From contig NC_084805.1 of NCBI RefSeq assembly GCF_963583255.1, positions 10,346,827 to 10,410,826 of the forward strand: a stretch of DNA of 64,000 nt, written 5' to 3'. Made by a program: the position numbers and the translations under genes. The notes below the pieces were generated by a model. That model had not been told where the DNA came from. It saw only the letters and a program-made list of their open reading frames with translations, and made no database searches. Of this stretch, positions 1 to 9,190 are shown one piece after another (the first letter of the stretch is position 1; each line of letters begins with the position of its first letter). The DNA comes from Pyrus communis. Taxonomy: Eukaryota > Streptophyta > Magnoliopsida > Rosales > Rosaceae.

Positions 1-1414
1 TTAGCGCAACGCAATTCACAACATTCTCCAAAAGTCCTTTACGTGAAAAGCACAATAAAGATACAATCAAAAATCATTAAGCATCATGAAAACTTTAAGT
101 GTTGACGAGGCATTCGTTACTATGGAATACGCATGAAACTTATGCCAAGAATTCATTTAACGCGATTGTTTATAAGCAACCTCCACTACTTGTGAATATA
201 AGTTCGTAACTATTAGGTGAAACTCACTTATATTCTAGCGTCATATTCATGCATGAAAATTAAGTGTACACTCTCAATAAACATACATAAATAAGTTATC
301 AATCAAACGGTTAAACAAATTGAACCACAACTTATGAAACGCAATTAGAAGTAATCAAATCAAAATGCAAGCATAAACATATATTTCGAATCACCCCCTA
401 GCTAAAGGGGGTTTAGTTTATTATAACTTTGAAATCAAAGAAACACCTAAACATTCCAACAACTCAAACTTGAATTGTATGAACGTTTAGGCACTCTTCT
501 CTTCCATTCCTCATACGTACAAACAAAGAGAATTGAATTTAAACATTGAAATCAAAGAAACACCTAAACATTCCAACAACTCAAACTTGAATTGTATGAA
601 CGTTTAGGCCCTCTTCTCTTCCTCTTTATTGTAGCATAAGGTCTAAGGATAGTTGGTTTGGGGGAATGGAAGTGTGGAATGGAGTGAGGAGTGATGGAAA
701 TGGAAAGATGGTTTTGGATTCTAAGGGGACTCACGGCAAAGAGAAGGAATGGAAGTGTTTGTAGTGTGTTGTGTATGAAATGAGATGATGTTTTTGTGTA
801 TGAATGCATGGGTTTTTATAGGGGGAATGGGGGAATATGTGGGTGATTGTTTAAGAGTGAATGTGGTTGTTATGATTGAGAGTGCATGTGGATGAAATAA
901 TGATGGAAAAAGAGCTAGGTTGTTGGTGTGTGAATGCATGTGTTGAATTGGTGGTGCAATGATGAAAGAGTAAGTGCATGTGTGTGTGAATGGTGGTGCA
1001 ATGATGAAAGAGTAAGTGCATGTGTGTGTGAAAGAGTAAGTGCATGTGTGTGTGAATGGTGTTTCTTGATGGTTTTGGGGTTGTGATGCATGTGAATGCA
1101 TGTGGCTAAGGGTTGTTGATTGGGCTAGAGGTTTTGCATGGCTCAAAGGATTGTTTGATTGGGCTAGGCCCTTTGTTTTATGTCCAAAGTGCATACAAGG
1201 CTTTCAAATTCGTCCAACACTTTGGCTCCAAGCATATGCTATCCATTCCAAGCCCAATTTTGCTCCAAAATGCTCCAAAATGCATCTTTTTGCTTCCTTA
1301 GCCATATGAACCTAAAAACACACGAAAATGGCTTAAACTACTAAAACAACTATGAATTAACAACATAGATGCACGAAAACAAGCTAAGTAAGTCGCCTAA
1401 ATATGCTCCTATCA
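1..1414 (-). mobile_element. LTR Q, partial, reverse orientation
   Basis: This is the U3-R-U5 body of an LTR in reverse orientation. The window opens inside it, so its U5 end is missing. Its U3 terminus reads gctcctatca at 1405-1414, the mirror of the family start TGATAGGAGC. Base 1415 enters retroelement reverse transcriptase coding sequence in frame, so Q is inserted in the pol gene of element M. The candidate 5 bp target duplication is ctctc (1415-1419), but the other copy lies outside the window. A reverse TATA box sits near 813-821. Its sequence is close to the LTRs of element G. It may be a solo LTR or the 5' LTR of a whole element. Confidence 0.85.
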
Positions 1415-1415
1415 C

Positions 1416-3371
1416 TCTCCTACTTCGGTTAGAGAGGTTCGTTCTTTTCTTGGTCATGCAGGATTCTATAGACGATTTATCAAGGACTTTTCCAAGATTG
1501 CACAACCCCTATGCCGCCTCCTCCAAAAAGATGTGTCTTTTGAGTTCAACGAGGCATGCGAGAAGTCATTCAAGCATCTCAAAGAGCTCCTAACCACGGC
1601 ACCCATCATAACTCCCCCGGATTGGTCCATTCCATTTGAATTGATGTGTGATGCCTCAGATTATGCACTTGGGGCTGTTTTGGGTCAAAGGAAAAATAAA
1701 CAGTCACATGTTATTTATTATGCTTCCCGCACTTTAAATGATGCTCAATTGAATTATTCTACAACCGAAAAAGAACTCTTGGCGGTTGTATTTGCTTTAG
1801 ATAAGTTTAGATCATATCTTATTGGCACTAAAGTAATTGTTTTCACTGACCATGCAGCCTTGAAGTATATTTTCACCAAAAAGGAGGCCAAACCAAGGCT
1901 CATTCGTTGGATGCTCCTACTTCAAGAGTTCGATATTGAAATTAGGGACAAGAAAGGTTGTGAAAACGTGGTGGCTGACCACTTGAGTAGATTGGTGCGT
2001 GAAGAAGAATCCCTCCCCATTTCTGAGACGTTTCCAGATGAACAACTTCTGTCCATTGAGGTAAGTACCCCTTGGTATGCCGATTTGGTCAATTTCTTGG
2101 TGACTAAGCAAGTTCCTAACACCCTAAGCAAGGTCCAACGTGATAAATTGATACATGATGCAAGATTTTATGTGTGGGATGATCCATATCTATGGAAATA
2201 TTGCCCAGATCAGATTATTAGAAGATGTGTGCCAACTTCTGATTTTAACTCAATTCTAGCATTTTGTCATTCTTATGCATGTGGAGGCCATTTTGGTACC
2301 CAAAGGACAGCTCGTAAAGTGTTAGAATCTGGTTTTTATTGGCCTACATTGTTCAAAGATGCTAGAATGTTTTGCTTAACATGTGATAGATGTCAAAGAA
2401 CAGGTTCTATTGGTGCAAAAGACCAAATGCCGCAAACACCCATCTTCAATGTTGAAATCTTTGATGTTTGGGGTATTGATTTCATGGGTCCTTTTCCTTC
2501 TTCATTTGGTTTCACTTATATTTTTCTTGCGGTTGATTATGTTTCTAAATGGGTAGAAGCAAAAGCTACCCGTACTAACGATTCTAGAGTGGTTTCAGAT
2601 TTCATCAAGACTAACATTTTCTCTAGATTTGGGATGCCGCGGCTATTTATAAGTGATGGAGGTTCACATTTCTGCAATAGGACCATTGAGGCACTCTTCA
2701 AGAAGTACAATGTCAAGCATAAGGTTTCAACACCTTATCACCCACAAACAAGTGGCCAAGCCGAAGTATCAAATAGAGAGGTCAAGCAAATCTTGGAGAA
2801 GACCGTGGGGCCTAACCAGAAGGATTGGAGCATGCGTTTAGACGATGCACTATGGGCATATCGCACTGCCTACAAAACACCCCTAGGGATGTCTCCATTT
2901 CGGCTAGTTTATGGAAAACCTTGTCACTTACCCGTGGAGCTAGAGCATAAGGCACATTGGGCCATCAAAACGTTCAATTTGGACTTAGATGCTGCTGGAA
3001 TGCATCGGAAGCTCCAATTGAATGAGCTTGAGGAACTAAGGAATGAAGCCTACGAGAATGCCCGCATTTACAAGGAAAAGACGAAGGCGTTTCATGACAA
3101 GATGATTAGGGGCAAAACCTTCACAATTGGGCAGAAAGTTTTACTTTTTAATTCTCGTCTACGTTTATTTCCCGGAAAGTTACGTTCTAAATGGATTGGA
3201 CCTTTTGTTGTTACTAATGTTTTTCCACATGGTGCAGTTCAAGTCCAAAGCTTAAGGAATGGGGTGGAATTCAAGGTCAACGGACATAGATTGAAGCCAT
3301 ACTATGAGAATGCCGTGGGGCAGGTTGTGGAGGAGATCTCACTCCATGCCGTGGGCACCAATGGTGCCTGA
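1416..3371 (+). CDS. pol: Pol polyprotein fragment: RT C-terminus, RNase H, integrase
   Basis: The open frame of 651 codons has no start of its own because LTR Q replaces everything upstream. Residues 1-45 are the end of the RT (motif [15 protein letters not shown]). RNase H follows, with candidate catalytic residues D79 ([10 protein letters not shown]), E120 (EKELLAVV) and D145 (FTDHAALK), then VADHLSR. The integrase has an HHCC zinc region ([11 protein letters not shown] to CLTCDRCQ) and a complete catalytic triad D355, D414, E450, which is a D-x35-E spacing. A GPF-type C-terminal motif (KWIGPFVV) lies near residue 592. No stop or frameshift interrupts it, so the catalytic parts look intact even though the gene is split. 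The strong match to plant Ty3/gypsy pol makes the assignment firm. The Athila affinity comes from the tRNA-Asp primer site of its relatives. Confidence 0.95.
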   Translation, partial: SPTSVREVRSFLGHAGFYRRFIKDFSKIAQPLCRLLQKDVSFEFNEACEKSFKHLKELLTTAPIITPPDWSIPFELMCDASDYALGAVLGQRKNKQSHVIYYASRTLNDAQLNYSTTEKELLAVVFALDKFRSYLIGTKVIVFTDHAALKYIFTKKEAKPRLIRWMLLLQEFDIEIRDKKGCENVVADHLSRLVREEESLPISETFPDEQLLSIEVSTPWYADLVNFLVTKQVPNTLSKVQRDKLIHDARFYVWDDPYLWKYCPDQIIRRCVPTSDFNSILAFCHSYACGGHFGTQRTARKVLESGFYWPTLFKDARMFCLTCDRCQRTGSIGAKDQMPQTPIFNVEIFDVWGIDFMGPFPSSFGFTYIFLAVDYVSKWVEAKATRTNDSRVVSDFIKTNIFSRFGMPRLFISDGGSHFCNRTIEALFKKYNVKHKVSTPYHPQTSGQAEVSNREVKQILEKTVGPNQKDWSMRLDDALWAYRTAYKTPLGMSPFRLVYGKPCHLPVELEHKAHWAIKTFNLDLDAAGMHRKLQLNELEELRNEAYENARIYKEKTKAFHDKMIRGKTFTIGQKVLLFNSRLRLFPGKLRSKWIGPFVVTNVFPHGAVQVQSLRNGVEFKVNGHRLKPYYENAVGQVVEEISLHAVGTNGA

Positions 3372-3430
3372 ACGTGTTCTTCGTCCGGCTGCAAGACGTT
3401 AAAGAAAGCGCTACTTGGGAGGCAACCCAT
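3372..3430 (+). other. Conserved post-pol segment
   Basis: Directly after the pol stop comes a block containing TTCTTCGTCCGGCTGCAAG and then CTACTTGGGAGGCAACCCA. The same block, nearly unchanged, occurs in non-autonomous elements A, C and N, where it follows a 14-codon gag remnant instead of pol. Conservation outside any reading frame suggests a function at the RNA level, such as packaging, stability or dimerisation. That role is inference. Confidence 0.7.
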
Positions 3431-4465
3431 GCCATTCAACAAAGGAAGACCTAGAAAGCACTCCAATTCCAGATTTGCGTTCCTAAACCCTTCTCTTTGT
3501 TGATTCTTTCTAATCTGCCTATTTAGTTGTTTTACTTGCTGTTTGTGTGTTTCTTTGTGTGATTCTATGCTTAAAACATTGAGGACAATGTTTGATTTAA
3601 GTGTGGGGGGGTAACTAAGTGTTTTTCATGCAAATTCGTGGGATTTTATCACCCATTATTTCAAAACTTGTTCCTTGCTGTTTTTAAGTGTTTTTAAGCA
3701 GTTTTGGTGTGTTTTAGTATGTTTTGAAGTAAAAATCCGAAAATCAAAGAAAAATTTGAAAAATTTGTTTTAAAAAACCCAAAAAAGAATTGTTTTTGTG
3801 TGTTTGTTTGTGTCTTAGGGTACCTTCCAACACAATGATGAGGATTTGGTTTTTAAATACATGGCTGTTAAAGAGAGTGATTAACATGGATGAAAGTTTG
3901 ATTTACTCTATGTTTATGCTTGGTTGTGGTTATAACTTATGAATTCACATGCAATCATAAAAGAAAAAAAATCAGTTTTTGTAACATGCTTGAAGGAAGG
4001 AACTCAAATTAGCGCTACAACCTTGTGAGACTTGAACCTAAACGTTTATTTGGAGAGTTAAAATCTGTGCATTCTTTGTTTTCTAAAATCGTTGCATGAT
4101 CTCATTATTCTTTGCTTGGTTGCTACTTAGACGGCGTTTCATCATTTAGTTCCAAACACTAGAAGTCATGCCCATTTCATTCAAAGCATGGTATTGATTA
4201 GCATAACACATTTTCAAGATGAAGTTGTGTAGTGACCACCACTTTAGCCAAAAAGCCGTGTGCCCTACTCCATTATATGTTTAGGTGTTAACCCCATTGA
4301 GCCTTGTTTGGCCTTTTCTTTGTTAACCCACATTACCCTCACCTAGCCTAGATTAGGACTATCCATACCCTCGTTCTTAAAGTATAGTAAGCATGATTCA
4401 AATGGAATTCCTTTATGGCAGAAACCAAGTGTGGGGGAAGTAGAAAGAAAAGAAAAGAAAAATTC

Positions 4466-4499
<34 letters not shown>

Positions 4500-5282
4500 T
4501 GAAAAGAGTTGAACAACATGAGAAAAAGAGTTCCAAGGTGTTGTTTGTTGAAGAAATGGTCCAAAAAGTTGAATTCGGCCCCAAAAAGTTGTTTAAAGTC
4601 TTCCCCTTGTGTTTTTAAGTTAATTTTTGCAAACTAAGTGAATTCTAAGTCTTAATTTCATTACTTTGCTTACTAATGCTTGAAGTAACGTTTGTTTTCC
4701 CTATCCTTTCTTTGTTAACCAATACCCCAAGCCCCGTTGCAACCCTTAAACTTCTATCTTGAGTGTTATGTGTTTCAATTTGTTGAGTTTGAATTTGGTA
4801 TGAGCATATGGTGTCACTGGTTCTCGCATCTAAGTAGTAGCATTCCATTCATGAGATCATATCTAAACATGCCTATTAACTCCGGAAATTGCGTTCTTTG
4901 TGATACATATATGTGAGCATTCGTTTTTATATCTACATCAATTCTCTCACATATGACTAGTATAGGGTGTGTAGTTAGAAAATCTGAGTGAAAATAGAGT
5001 GCAAATCTATTAAGGATAGAAGGAATTCTCTAAGGCATGTTACTACATTCAAAACATTGTTTTAATTGGTTAATTGTGAACTAGTAAGTAGTGACTATGA
5101 TTAAGCATGTGCTTAAGTGTTAAATTGACTCAAATCTGTGGGAATGATAATCTTTAACATGTCATGTGCATTGGAAATCCCTGAGGCAAACGTTGGAAGG
5201 TTTAGATTATGTTTGTTTGTTTTGTCTTGTTTTATTTCTTTGGTTTGCTCGAGGACTAGCAAAAGCTAAGTGTGGGGGAATT
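3431..5282 (+). other. 3' UTR of M with three polypurine-tract-like motifs
   Basis: There is no coding signal here. It contains three copies of AAGTGTGGGGG, at 3599-3611, 4427-4440 and 5268-5280, about 0.83 kb apart. Only the last adjoins the LTR (5283) and must be the functional PPT. A long A-tract lies at about 4470-4497, beside the middle copy. The layout is the same in N, B, F, G and H. Confidence 0.8.
5268..5282 (+). promoter_or_regulatory. Polypurine tract of M
   Basis: The purine-rich stretch AAGTGTGGGGGAA abuts the 3' LTR start TGATAGG at 5283. This is the expected site of plus-strand DNA priming during reverse transcription. Confidence 0.85.
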
Positions 5283-7349
5283 TGATAGGAGCATTTTTAT
5301 GCGACTTAATTGGCTTGTTCTCATGCATTTATGTTGTTTTTCCTTAGTTAGTTTAAGTGTTTAAAGTCATTTTCGTGCAATTTCAGGTTTTAGTGTCAAA
5401 GTATGCAAAAAGAAGCAATTTGGAGCATTCTAGAGCATTTTTGGGCCAAGATTGGAAAGTGCAAGCATGGAGGCATGAGGATGGACGAATTTGAAGGCTT
5501 GAATTCAGTTAGGGAGCTGCAAGGGGGCCTAAAAAAAACCTTATTTCTGGAAGGCTTTATCTATTCACACATGGTGCCTAATTTCTGTATTGGAAGAACA
5601 AGCCGTCCTAGCTTGTCTCCTAGCCATCCTAGCTTGTCACTAGCCGTCCTATCTTGTCTCCTAGCCGTCCTAGCTTGTCACTAGCCGTCCTATCTTGTCT
5701 CCTAGCCGTCCTAGCTTGTCACTAGCCGTCCTAGCTTGTCTCCTAGCCGTCCTAGCTTGTCACTAGCCGTCCTAGCTTGTCTCCTAGCCGTCCTACCTTG
5801 TCTCCTAGCCGTCACTAGCCGTCCTACCTTGTCTCCTAGCCGTCCTATCTTGTCTCCTAGCCGTCCTATCTTGTCTCCTACCTTGTCCAAGCTACACACA
5901 TATATCCTTTAAGTGTTTCATGTATAGAATTTCTGGTACAAAAAACCTTTTGGTTTCAACTAAGTTCAAAACCTTTCCTAGCCCTATAAATAAGGCTTTG
6001 CAGCAAGGCACTTGGGGGATCACTCATTCACCCAATTTTCGTCCATTCATCTAGCCACACCACTCTACACATCCTAAAATCCTAGAAACACAATTCCAGC
6101 CAAACACTACACCTTGCCGTGCCTATCCTCCATCCAATTCCATAATCCCTGATCCTAAAACACATCCCAACCATCCCATCCACCTTTGTGCCGTAGCAAG
6201 GAGAAAGAAGGAAAGACTCTTGGATGCTCAAGCTTCGTCGTTGGTGCATTCTAGTTGTAATTCGTTTTATGATTTCAATGTTTAATTTATTTTCCTTTCA
6301 TTTTGCTATGAACATGAGTGGCTAAACCCCTATTGGTTAGGGGTGATTTCGAAGCCATAACTATGTGTGCAAGTTGATTTGATAAATTCCAGTTATGAGT
6401 TCTTGAATCGTGAATGCAATTGGCTTAACTGTGCGAGTAATAACGTATTTGTGTTTGTTAATTAGGGGTCGACACTTAATTGGCTTGCATGAATATGATG
6501 CTAGAATATAAGTTTGTTTCACATAATTGTCACACACTTATATTCACAAGTAGTGAAGGTTGCTAGTCACAATCGCGTTAAGTTCAATTCCTAGCATAAG
6601 TGTCATGATGTCATAGTCACAAGTGCTTTGTCAATGCTTATAGTTTTCATTGAACGTAATGATCTTTGATTGTATCTTTATTATGATGTCATGTAAGGAA
6701 CTTTTGAAGAATACTTTGGGTTGTCGTATGATGTCATCCAATTCAATAACACAAGGAAAACTTGAGAATTAACTAGTGATGTCACGGTTAATTTGGGGCA
6801 TTGTCATTCATAATTCTATGAAGGAATAACTGGAAATCGAGTCATTTGCATACTTGTCATGTGTGGAGAAAGAACCCCTAACTAGTCCATCATCCATTAA
6901 AAACCCCAAAAACGTTCCAAAATCAGTTTTACTTTGCAATCTGTTTTCTCAACTTTAATTTCGTCCAAATCAAATCCCCCTTTACTTTGAAGTCTCAATT
7001 TAGTTAGAAATTGTTTTGGTTCATGTTTTTAAGTGTTTTGAGTCAAGTTTTCAACCAATTTCGTCCAAATTAGTGTAGGTGCTCAAAACTGCCCAGAAAG
7101 TGGTTTTTAGGCAGTTTTGAGTCTTCTATTTGCTGTTTTGAGTTTTTGTTTTGTTTTAGTGTTTTAACTTTGGTTTTTCATTCTTTGAGTCCAAATTAGT
7201 GTTTTTAACTTTGTTTTGGAGTTCTTAGGTCAGTTTTCAAGAGTTTAGCAATCCCTCCTAATCCCCGGTTTTGAACGATCCCTACTTACATACTTTGCTA
7301 CAATTGTCAGAAGAGGGTTTAATTTGTGTGCTTAATATATTTCGCATCA
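5283..7349 (+). mobile_element. 3' LTR of M
   Basis: This 2067 bp LTR begins TGATAGGAGC and ends TTCGCATCA. A TATA box (TATAAATA) lies at 5986-5993. The U3 contains a 20/21 bp minisatellite (5605-5890). Downstream, the polyadenylation and U5 part is shared with other LTRs of the group, but the U3 is diverged. A GC-rich hairpin (CCCCTATTGGTTAGGGG, about 6327-6343) lies in the transcribed part. Confidence 0.9.
5605..5890 (+). repeat. Minisatellite of alternating 20 and 21 bp units in U3 of M
   Basis: About 13 head-to-tail units resemble CTAGCCGTCCTAGCTTGTC and end alternately in A or TC, giving a higher-order period near 41 bp. Unit sequence varies at one position (agc, atc or acc). No other LTR in the window carries it. 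The apparent reverse-strand ORF across it is a by-product of the repeat. Confidence 0.9.
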
Positions 7350-7572
7350 TTCCCCGAAGGTCTGAGCTTACCCCTTTGGTTTGTTTCTTTGTTCAATCTT
7401 TCCAATTCGTATTGAAAAGGGTTGGAGGATAACTCAGCCTATGTTTGTCTCCACATGCTTCAATGTATCATTTTCACTTGCCTTACTCGCTCCCCTTTGC
7501 AGAAGTGGTCCCTTCTCCGGAAGTGTATCAACCGTTGAAGATTACTACTCGAGAGCAACGCTAGGTAAGCAA

Positions 7573-7911
7573 TCAGGAATAGATTCCAGGCAGTTGGCTC
7601 CAGATTGGAAGACTGACTCCAAGTGCCGGCTGATTGCTTCTTTTACTTTGCCATGCGAGTAAGAACAAGGACAAAGAAAAAGACAGGGAAAGAACATGAT
7701 ATGAGATACTTTTGCTTTTGACCTTGATGATATGAGATACCTTTGCTTTTGAAGAAGCAGTGAATGAATCAGCACACTTCAATCCGCCGTTTCCTCCTCG
7801 GTCATATGTACTCCAGGCATCTGGTATCATCTTTGGGGAAGAAGAAAGAATTGAGTATTTCGAAAGGCTTTGCTGGGAGTGCGCCCTCAGAGGTGAGGGA
7901 GAGTTGGGCAT
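7573..7911 (-). CDS. Small divergent cassette ORF (copy A), 112 aa, unknown function
   Basis: This ORF lies on the sense strand of the element and points away from the EAR/zipper ORF. It starts MPNSPSPLRAHSQQ and has a Ser-rich N-terminal half and one hydrophobic stretch (LSLSFSLSLFLLAW, about residues 75-88) followed by basic residues, possibly a membrane anchor. A TATA-like CTATATATG on the minus strand (7951-7960) lies only about 40 nt upstream of the ATG. The frame is intact in copies A, N, F and G, has a stop in B and indels in H. I recognise no family, and it may be non-coding or weakly selected. Confidence 0.4.
   Translation of the reverse strand: MPNSPSPLRAHSQQSLSKYSILSSSPKMIPDAWSTYDRGGNGGLKCADSFTASSKAKVSHIIKVKSKSISYHVLSLSFSLSLFLLAWQSKRSNQPALGVSLPIWSQLPGIYS
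7698..7752. repeat. Two tandem copies of a roughly 27 bp unit in the cassette
   Basis: ATGATATGAGATAC followed by tttgcttttga occurs twice in a row. The same pair is present in cassettes B, F, H, N and G, so it predates the amplification of the family. Confidence 0.75.
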
Positions 7912-7999
7912 TTTCTTCAGGTCTGCCTTGCCATAAAAGACGAAGGTCGACATATATAGAGATAATATCAAGTGGTGGTACTGTTCTTTTACCCTTGTC

Positions 8000-8100
8000 G
8001 ACAAATATCTCTTTGATATCAGAACGACGCCTCTTCGATTTCTGAGCAGGCGCCCCTTCGATTTCTGAACGACGCCCCTTTGCTTTCTGAACGACACGTA
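8000..8100 (+). repeat. Degenerate roughly 24 bp direct repeats around TTCGATTTCTGA
   Basis: Three or four diverged units (ctcttcgatttctgagc, cccttcgatttctgaac, ccctttgctttctgaac) are separated by GGCGCC or GACGCC. Copy number and order vary between cassettes, with an extra unit in G at about 59860-59945. Confidence 0.65.
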
Positions 8101-8465
8101 GTAGTGCGGATGCGGCTCCTTTTGACAAAGCTGCACGCGTTTTCTGAAAAGCAGAGAAAGCGTCGCCGAACTTTGTGCTTGTCGGCTAAAGATGTGTAGT
8201 TGCGATGATGGCCTCCACGTGTTGTCTGAAAAGAAGAAATCTTTTGACAAAGTTGAACGCGTCTTCTGAAAAGCCGAGAAAGCGTCGCCTAAATTACGCC
8301 GGAAATTCCGGCTTTTTGAATCGGTGGACGCGTCGCCTTGGCTTTTTATAGAGCTATCGATCACCACAACAAACACACTCTGAAGAATTTCCATTCTTGA
8401 AAATCGACTCCGGCCCTTTGAGAATTAACTCCATCCACCCCATCTCTTTGAACACTTTTGAAAAA
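8090..8465 (+). promoter_or_regulatory. Promoter of the antisense cassette gene (copy A)
   Basis: A TATA box (TTTTTATAG, 8343-8351) lies about 115 bp upstream of the ATG. Upstream are two copies of a 49 bp module (8119-8167 and 8241-8289, 4 mismatches), each starting CTTTTGACAAAG and containing ACGCGT. A third ACGCGT is at 8328-8333, a G-box CACGTG at 8216-8221, and a CRT/DRE core (GTCGGC, reverse of GCCGAC) at 8181-8186. These match short plant motifs for CAMTA, bZIP/bHLH and CBF/DREB factors. Equivalent promoters are at about 16420-16780 (C), 28551-28930 (N, reverse), 49815-50188 (H) and 59950-60327 (G). In N the TATA core is altered to TATTAA. Confidence 0.65.
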
Positions 8466-9122
8466 ATGGCAAACTCATCGAACCTTAGCTTGGAATTGAG
8501 CCTTAGCAGTGATACGGGCGCGCCGCGTCAAGGTAACGTATGGCGCCCTTCTTTCTTATCTTCTAACGGTCTTCTTACAGGTGAAGACTCCGTGATGCAG
8601 GACGCCACAACAGCTACAATAGTAGGTAGGAACCTCCTCACTCCAAAAGATAGTAGGCTGCTGTCAGGACGGTCCGATGAGTTGGCCGTTCAAGAGTCCC
8701 TCGCACTTAGTGTTCAGTGTGCGAGTTCTGTGTCCAACATGGGCCAACGCCTGCTTGCCCGCTCCCGTCAGGTGGAATCATTGATGGCAGAGGTGGAAAG
8801 TCTCAAGCAGGAGATCCAGCAGCTTAAGTACGAGAATAGAAGTTTGCACGTGCTTGCCAACAACTATTCGACGGGCATGAAGAGGAAGCTTGATGAGCTG
8901 CAAGAGTCTGAAGGTCGGATTCACAGTGACCGTCAAAGGTTTTCGTCTTTCCTCCAGAGGCACCTTTTTCTTGGCTCATCCAGCGCTTGGCCAAGTATTG
9001 AGGCCTGGAATGCTCTAGCTCCGATGCCTCCCGCTCCGATGCCTTCCACTCCGATGCCTTCCGCTTCAAAGCCTTCCGCTTCGACGCCTCGTAGTGGGGC
9101 TTCACGTAAACAACCTTTGTGA
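8466..9122 (+). CDS. Antisense cassette protein with EAR motif and leucine zipper (copy A), 218 aa
   Basis: The gene lies antisense to its host retroelement. I chose the ATG at 8466 because all five copies align from MANSSNLSLELSLSSD. An in-frame non-ATG codon at 8397 is not needed. Residues 7-13 are LSLELSL, an LxLxL EAR-type repression motif. Residues 24-90 are conserved (WRPSFLSSN, LLTPKDSRLLSGRSDEL) without a known fold. Residues 95-165 form a coiled coil with leucines at 106, 113, 120 and 127, V110 and I117 at 'a' positions and N124 as the buried polar 'a' residue. The tail is five Pro-rich pentads of APMPS type. Copy-specific changes are G54 and L169. No DNA-binding domain is evident. 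Function is unknown; a dimeric corepressor adaptor is my inference. Confidence 0.75.
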   Translation: MANSSNLSLELSLSSDTGAPRQGNVWRPSFLSSNGLLTGEDSVMQDATTATIVGRNLLTPKDSRLLSGRSDELAVQESLALSVQCASSVSNMGQRLLARSRQVESLMAEVESLKQEIQQLKYENRSLHVLANNYSTGMKRKLDELQESEGRIHSDRQRFSSFLQRHLFLGSSSAWPSIEAWNALAPMPPAPMPSTPMPSASKPSASTPRSGASRKQPL

Positions 9123-9169
9123 AACACCACCTTTCTCCATGTTTAGTATTTTATTTAATATATGAAATT

Positions 9170-9189
9170 TTTTTTTTTTTTTTTTTTTG
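9170..9189. repeat. Poly-T tract at the cassette boundary
   Basis: This tract is poly-A on the element's sense strand. The same position carries a tract in C (about 17526-17551), N (about 27800-27818), H (two tracts, about 50889-50912 and 50930-50955) and G (about 61031-61051). It separates the retroelement leader from the captured cassette. Confidence 0.8.
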
Positions 9190-9190
9190 C

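Larger units (their letters stand above)
1415..7349 (+). mobile_element. Element M: 3' part of an autonomous Athila-like Ty3/gypsy element
   Basis: From left to right this holds the end of RT, RNase H, integrase, a 1.9 kb 3' UTR with polypurine tracts, and a complete 3' LTR. The 5' half lies beyond the left edge, on the far side of LTR Q. The 3' LTR ends in cgcatca at 7349, and the next bases are the interior of the cassette of reverse element A, so M inserted into A. The expected target duplication is ttccc (7350-7354), which cannot be checked at the left end. M has no antisense cassette, unlike the non-autonomous elements, and this makes it a useful reference for what they lost and gained. 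Confidence 0.9.

Noticed and set aside
564..1194. His-rich short ORFs in LTR U3 (also near 11504-12405, 19194-20186, 25331-25856, 32402-32677, 40523-40979, 56673-56999)
   Set aside because: They arise from CACATGCA repeats, change frame between related LTRs and have no consistent start or end.
4343..4618. Lys- or Phe-rich ORFs across A/T runs (also near 20903, 41832, 47804, 50683, 57860)
   Set aside because: They are translations of homopolymers in the 3' UTRs.
5605..5890. CRISPR-like array
   Set aside because: Units are contiguous without unique spacers, and this is plant DNA inside an LTR.
5711..5899. Reverse-strand repetitive ORF with GDKxGRL units
   Set aside because: It is a translation of the 20/21 bp minisatellite. 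Unit lengths are not multiples of three throughout, and there is no promoter or relative.
7573..8394. Long 273 aa sense-strand frame across the cassette promoter
   Set aside because: Only the 112 aa portion from MPNSP is shared. Upstream frames differ between copies because of indels in repeats.
8736..8850. bZIP transcription factor domain in the cassette protein
   Set aside because: Heptad leucines fit, but the basic region lacks the required residues and the R-to-first-leucine spacing is wrong.
8824..9130. ORFs opposite the EAR/zipper gene (Glu/Gly/Lys-rich)
   Set aside because: They mirror the coding strand and its pentad repeats. Codon third-position changes fit the plus frame.
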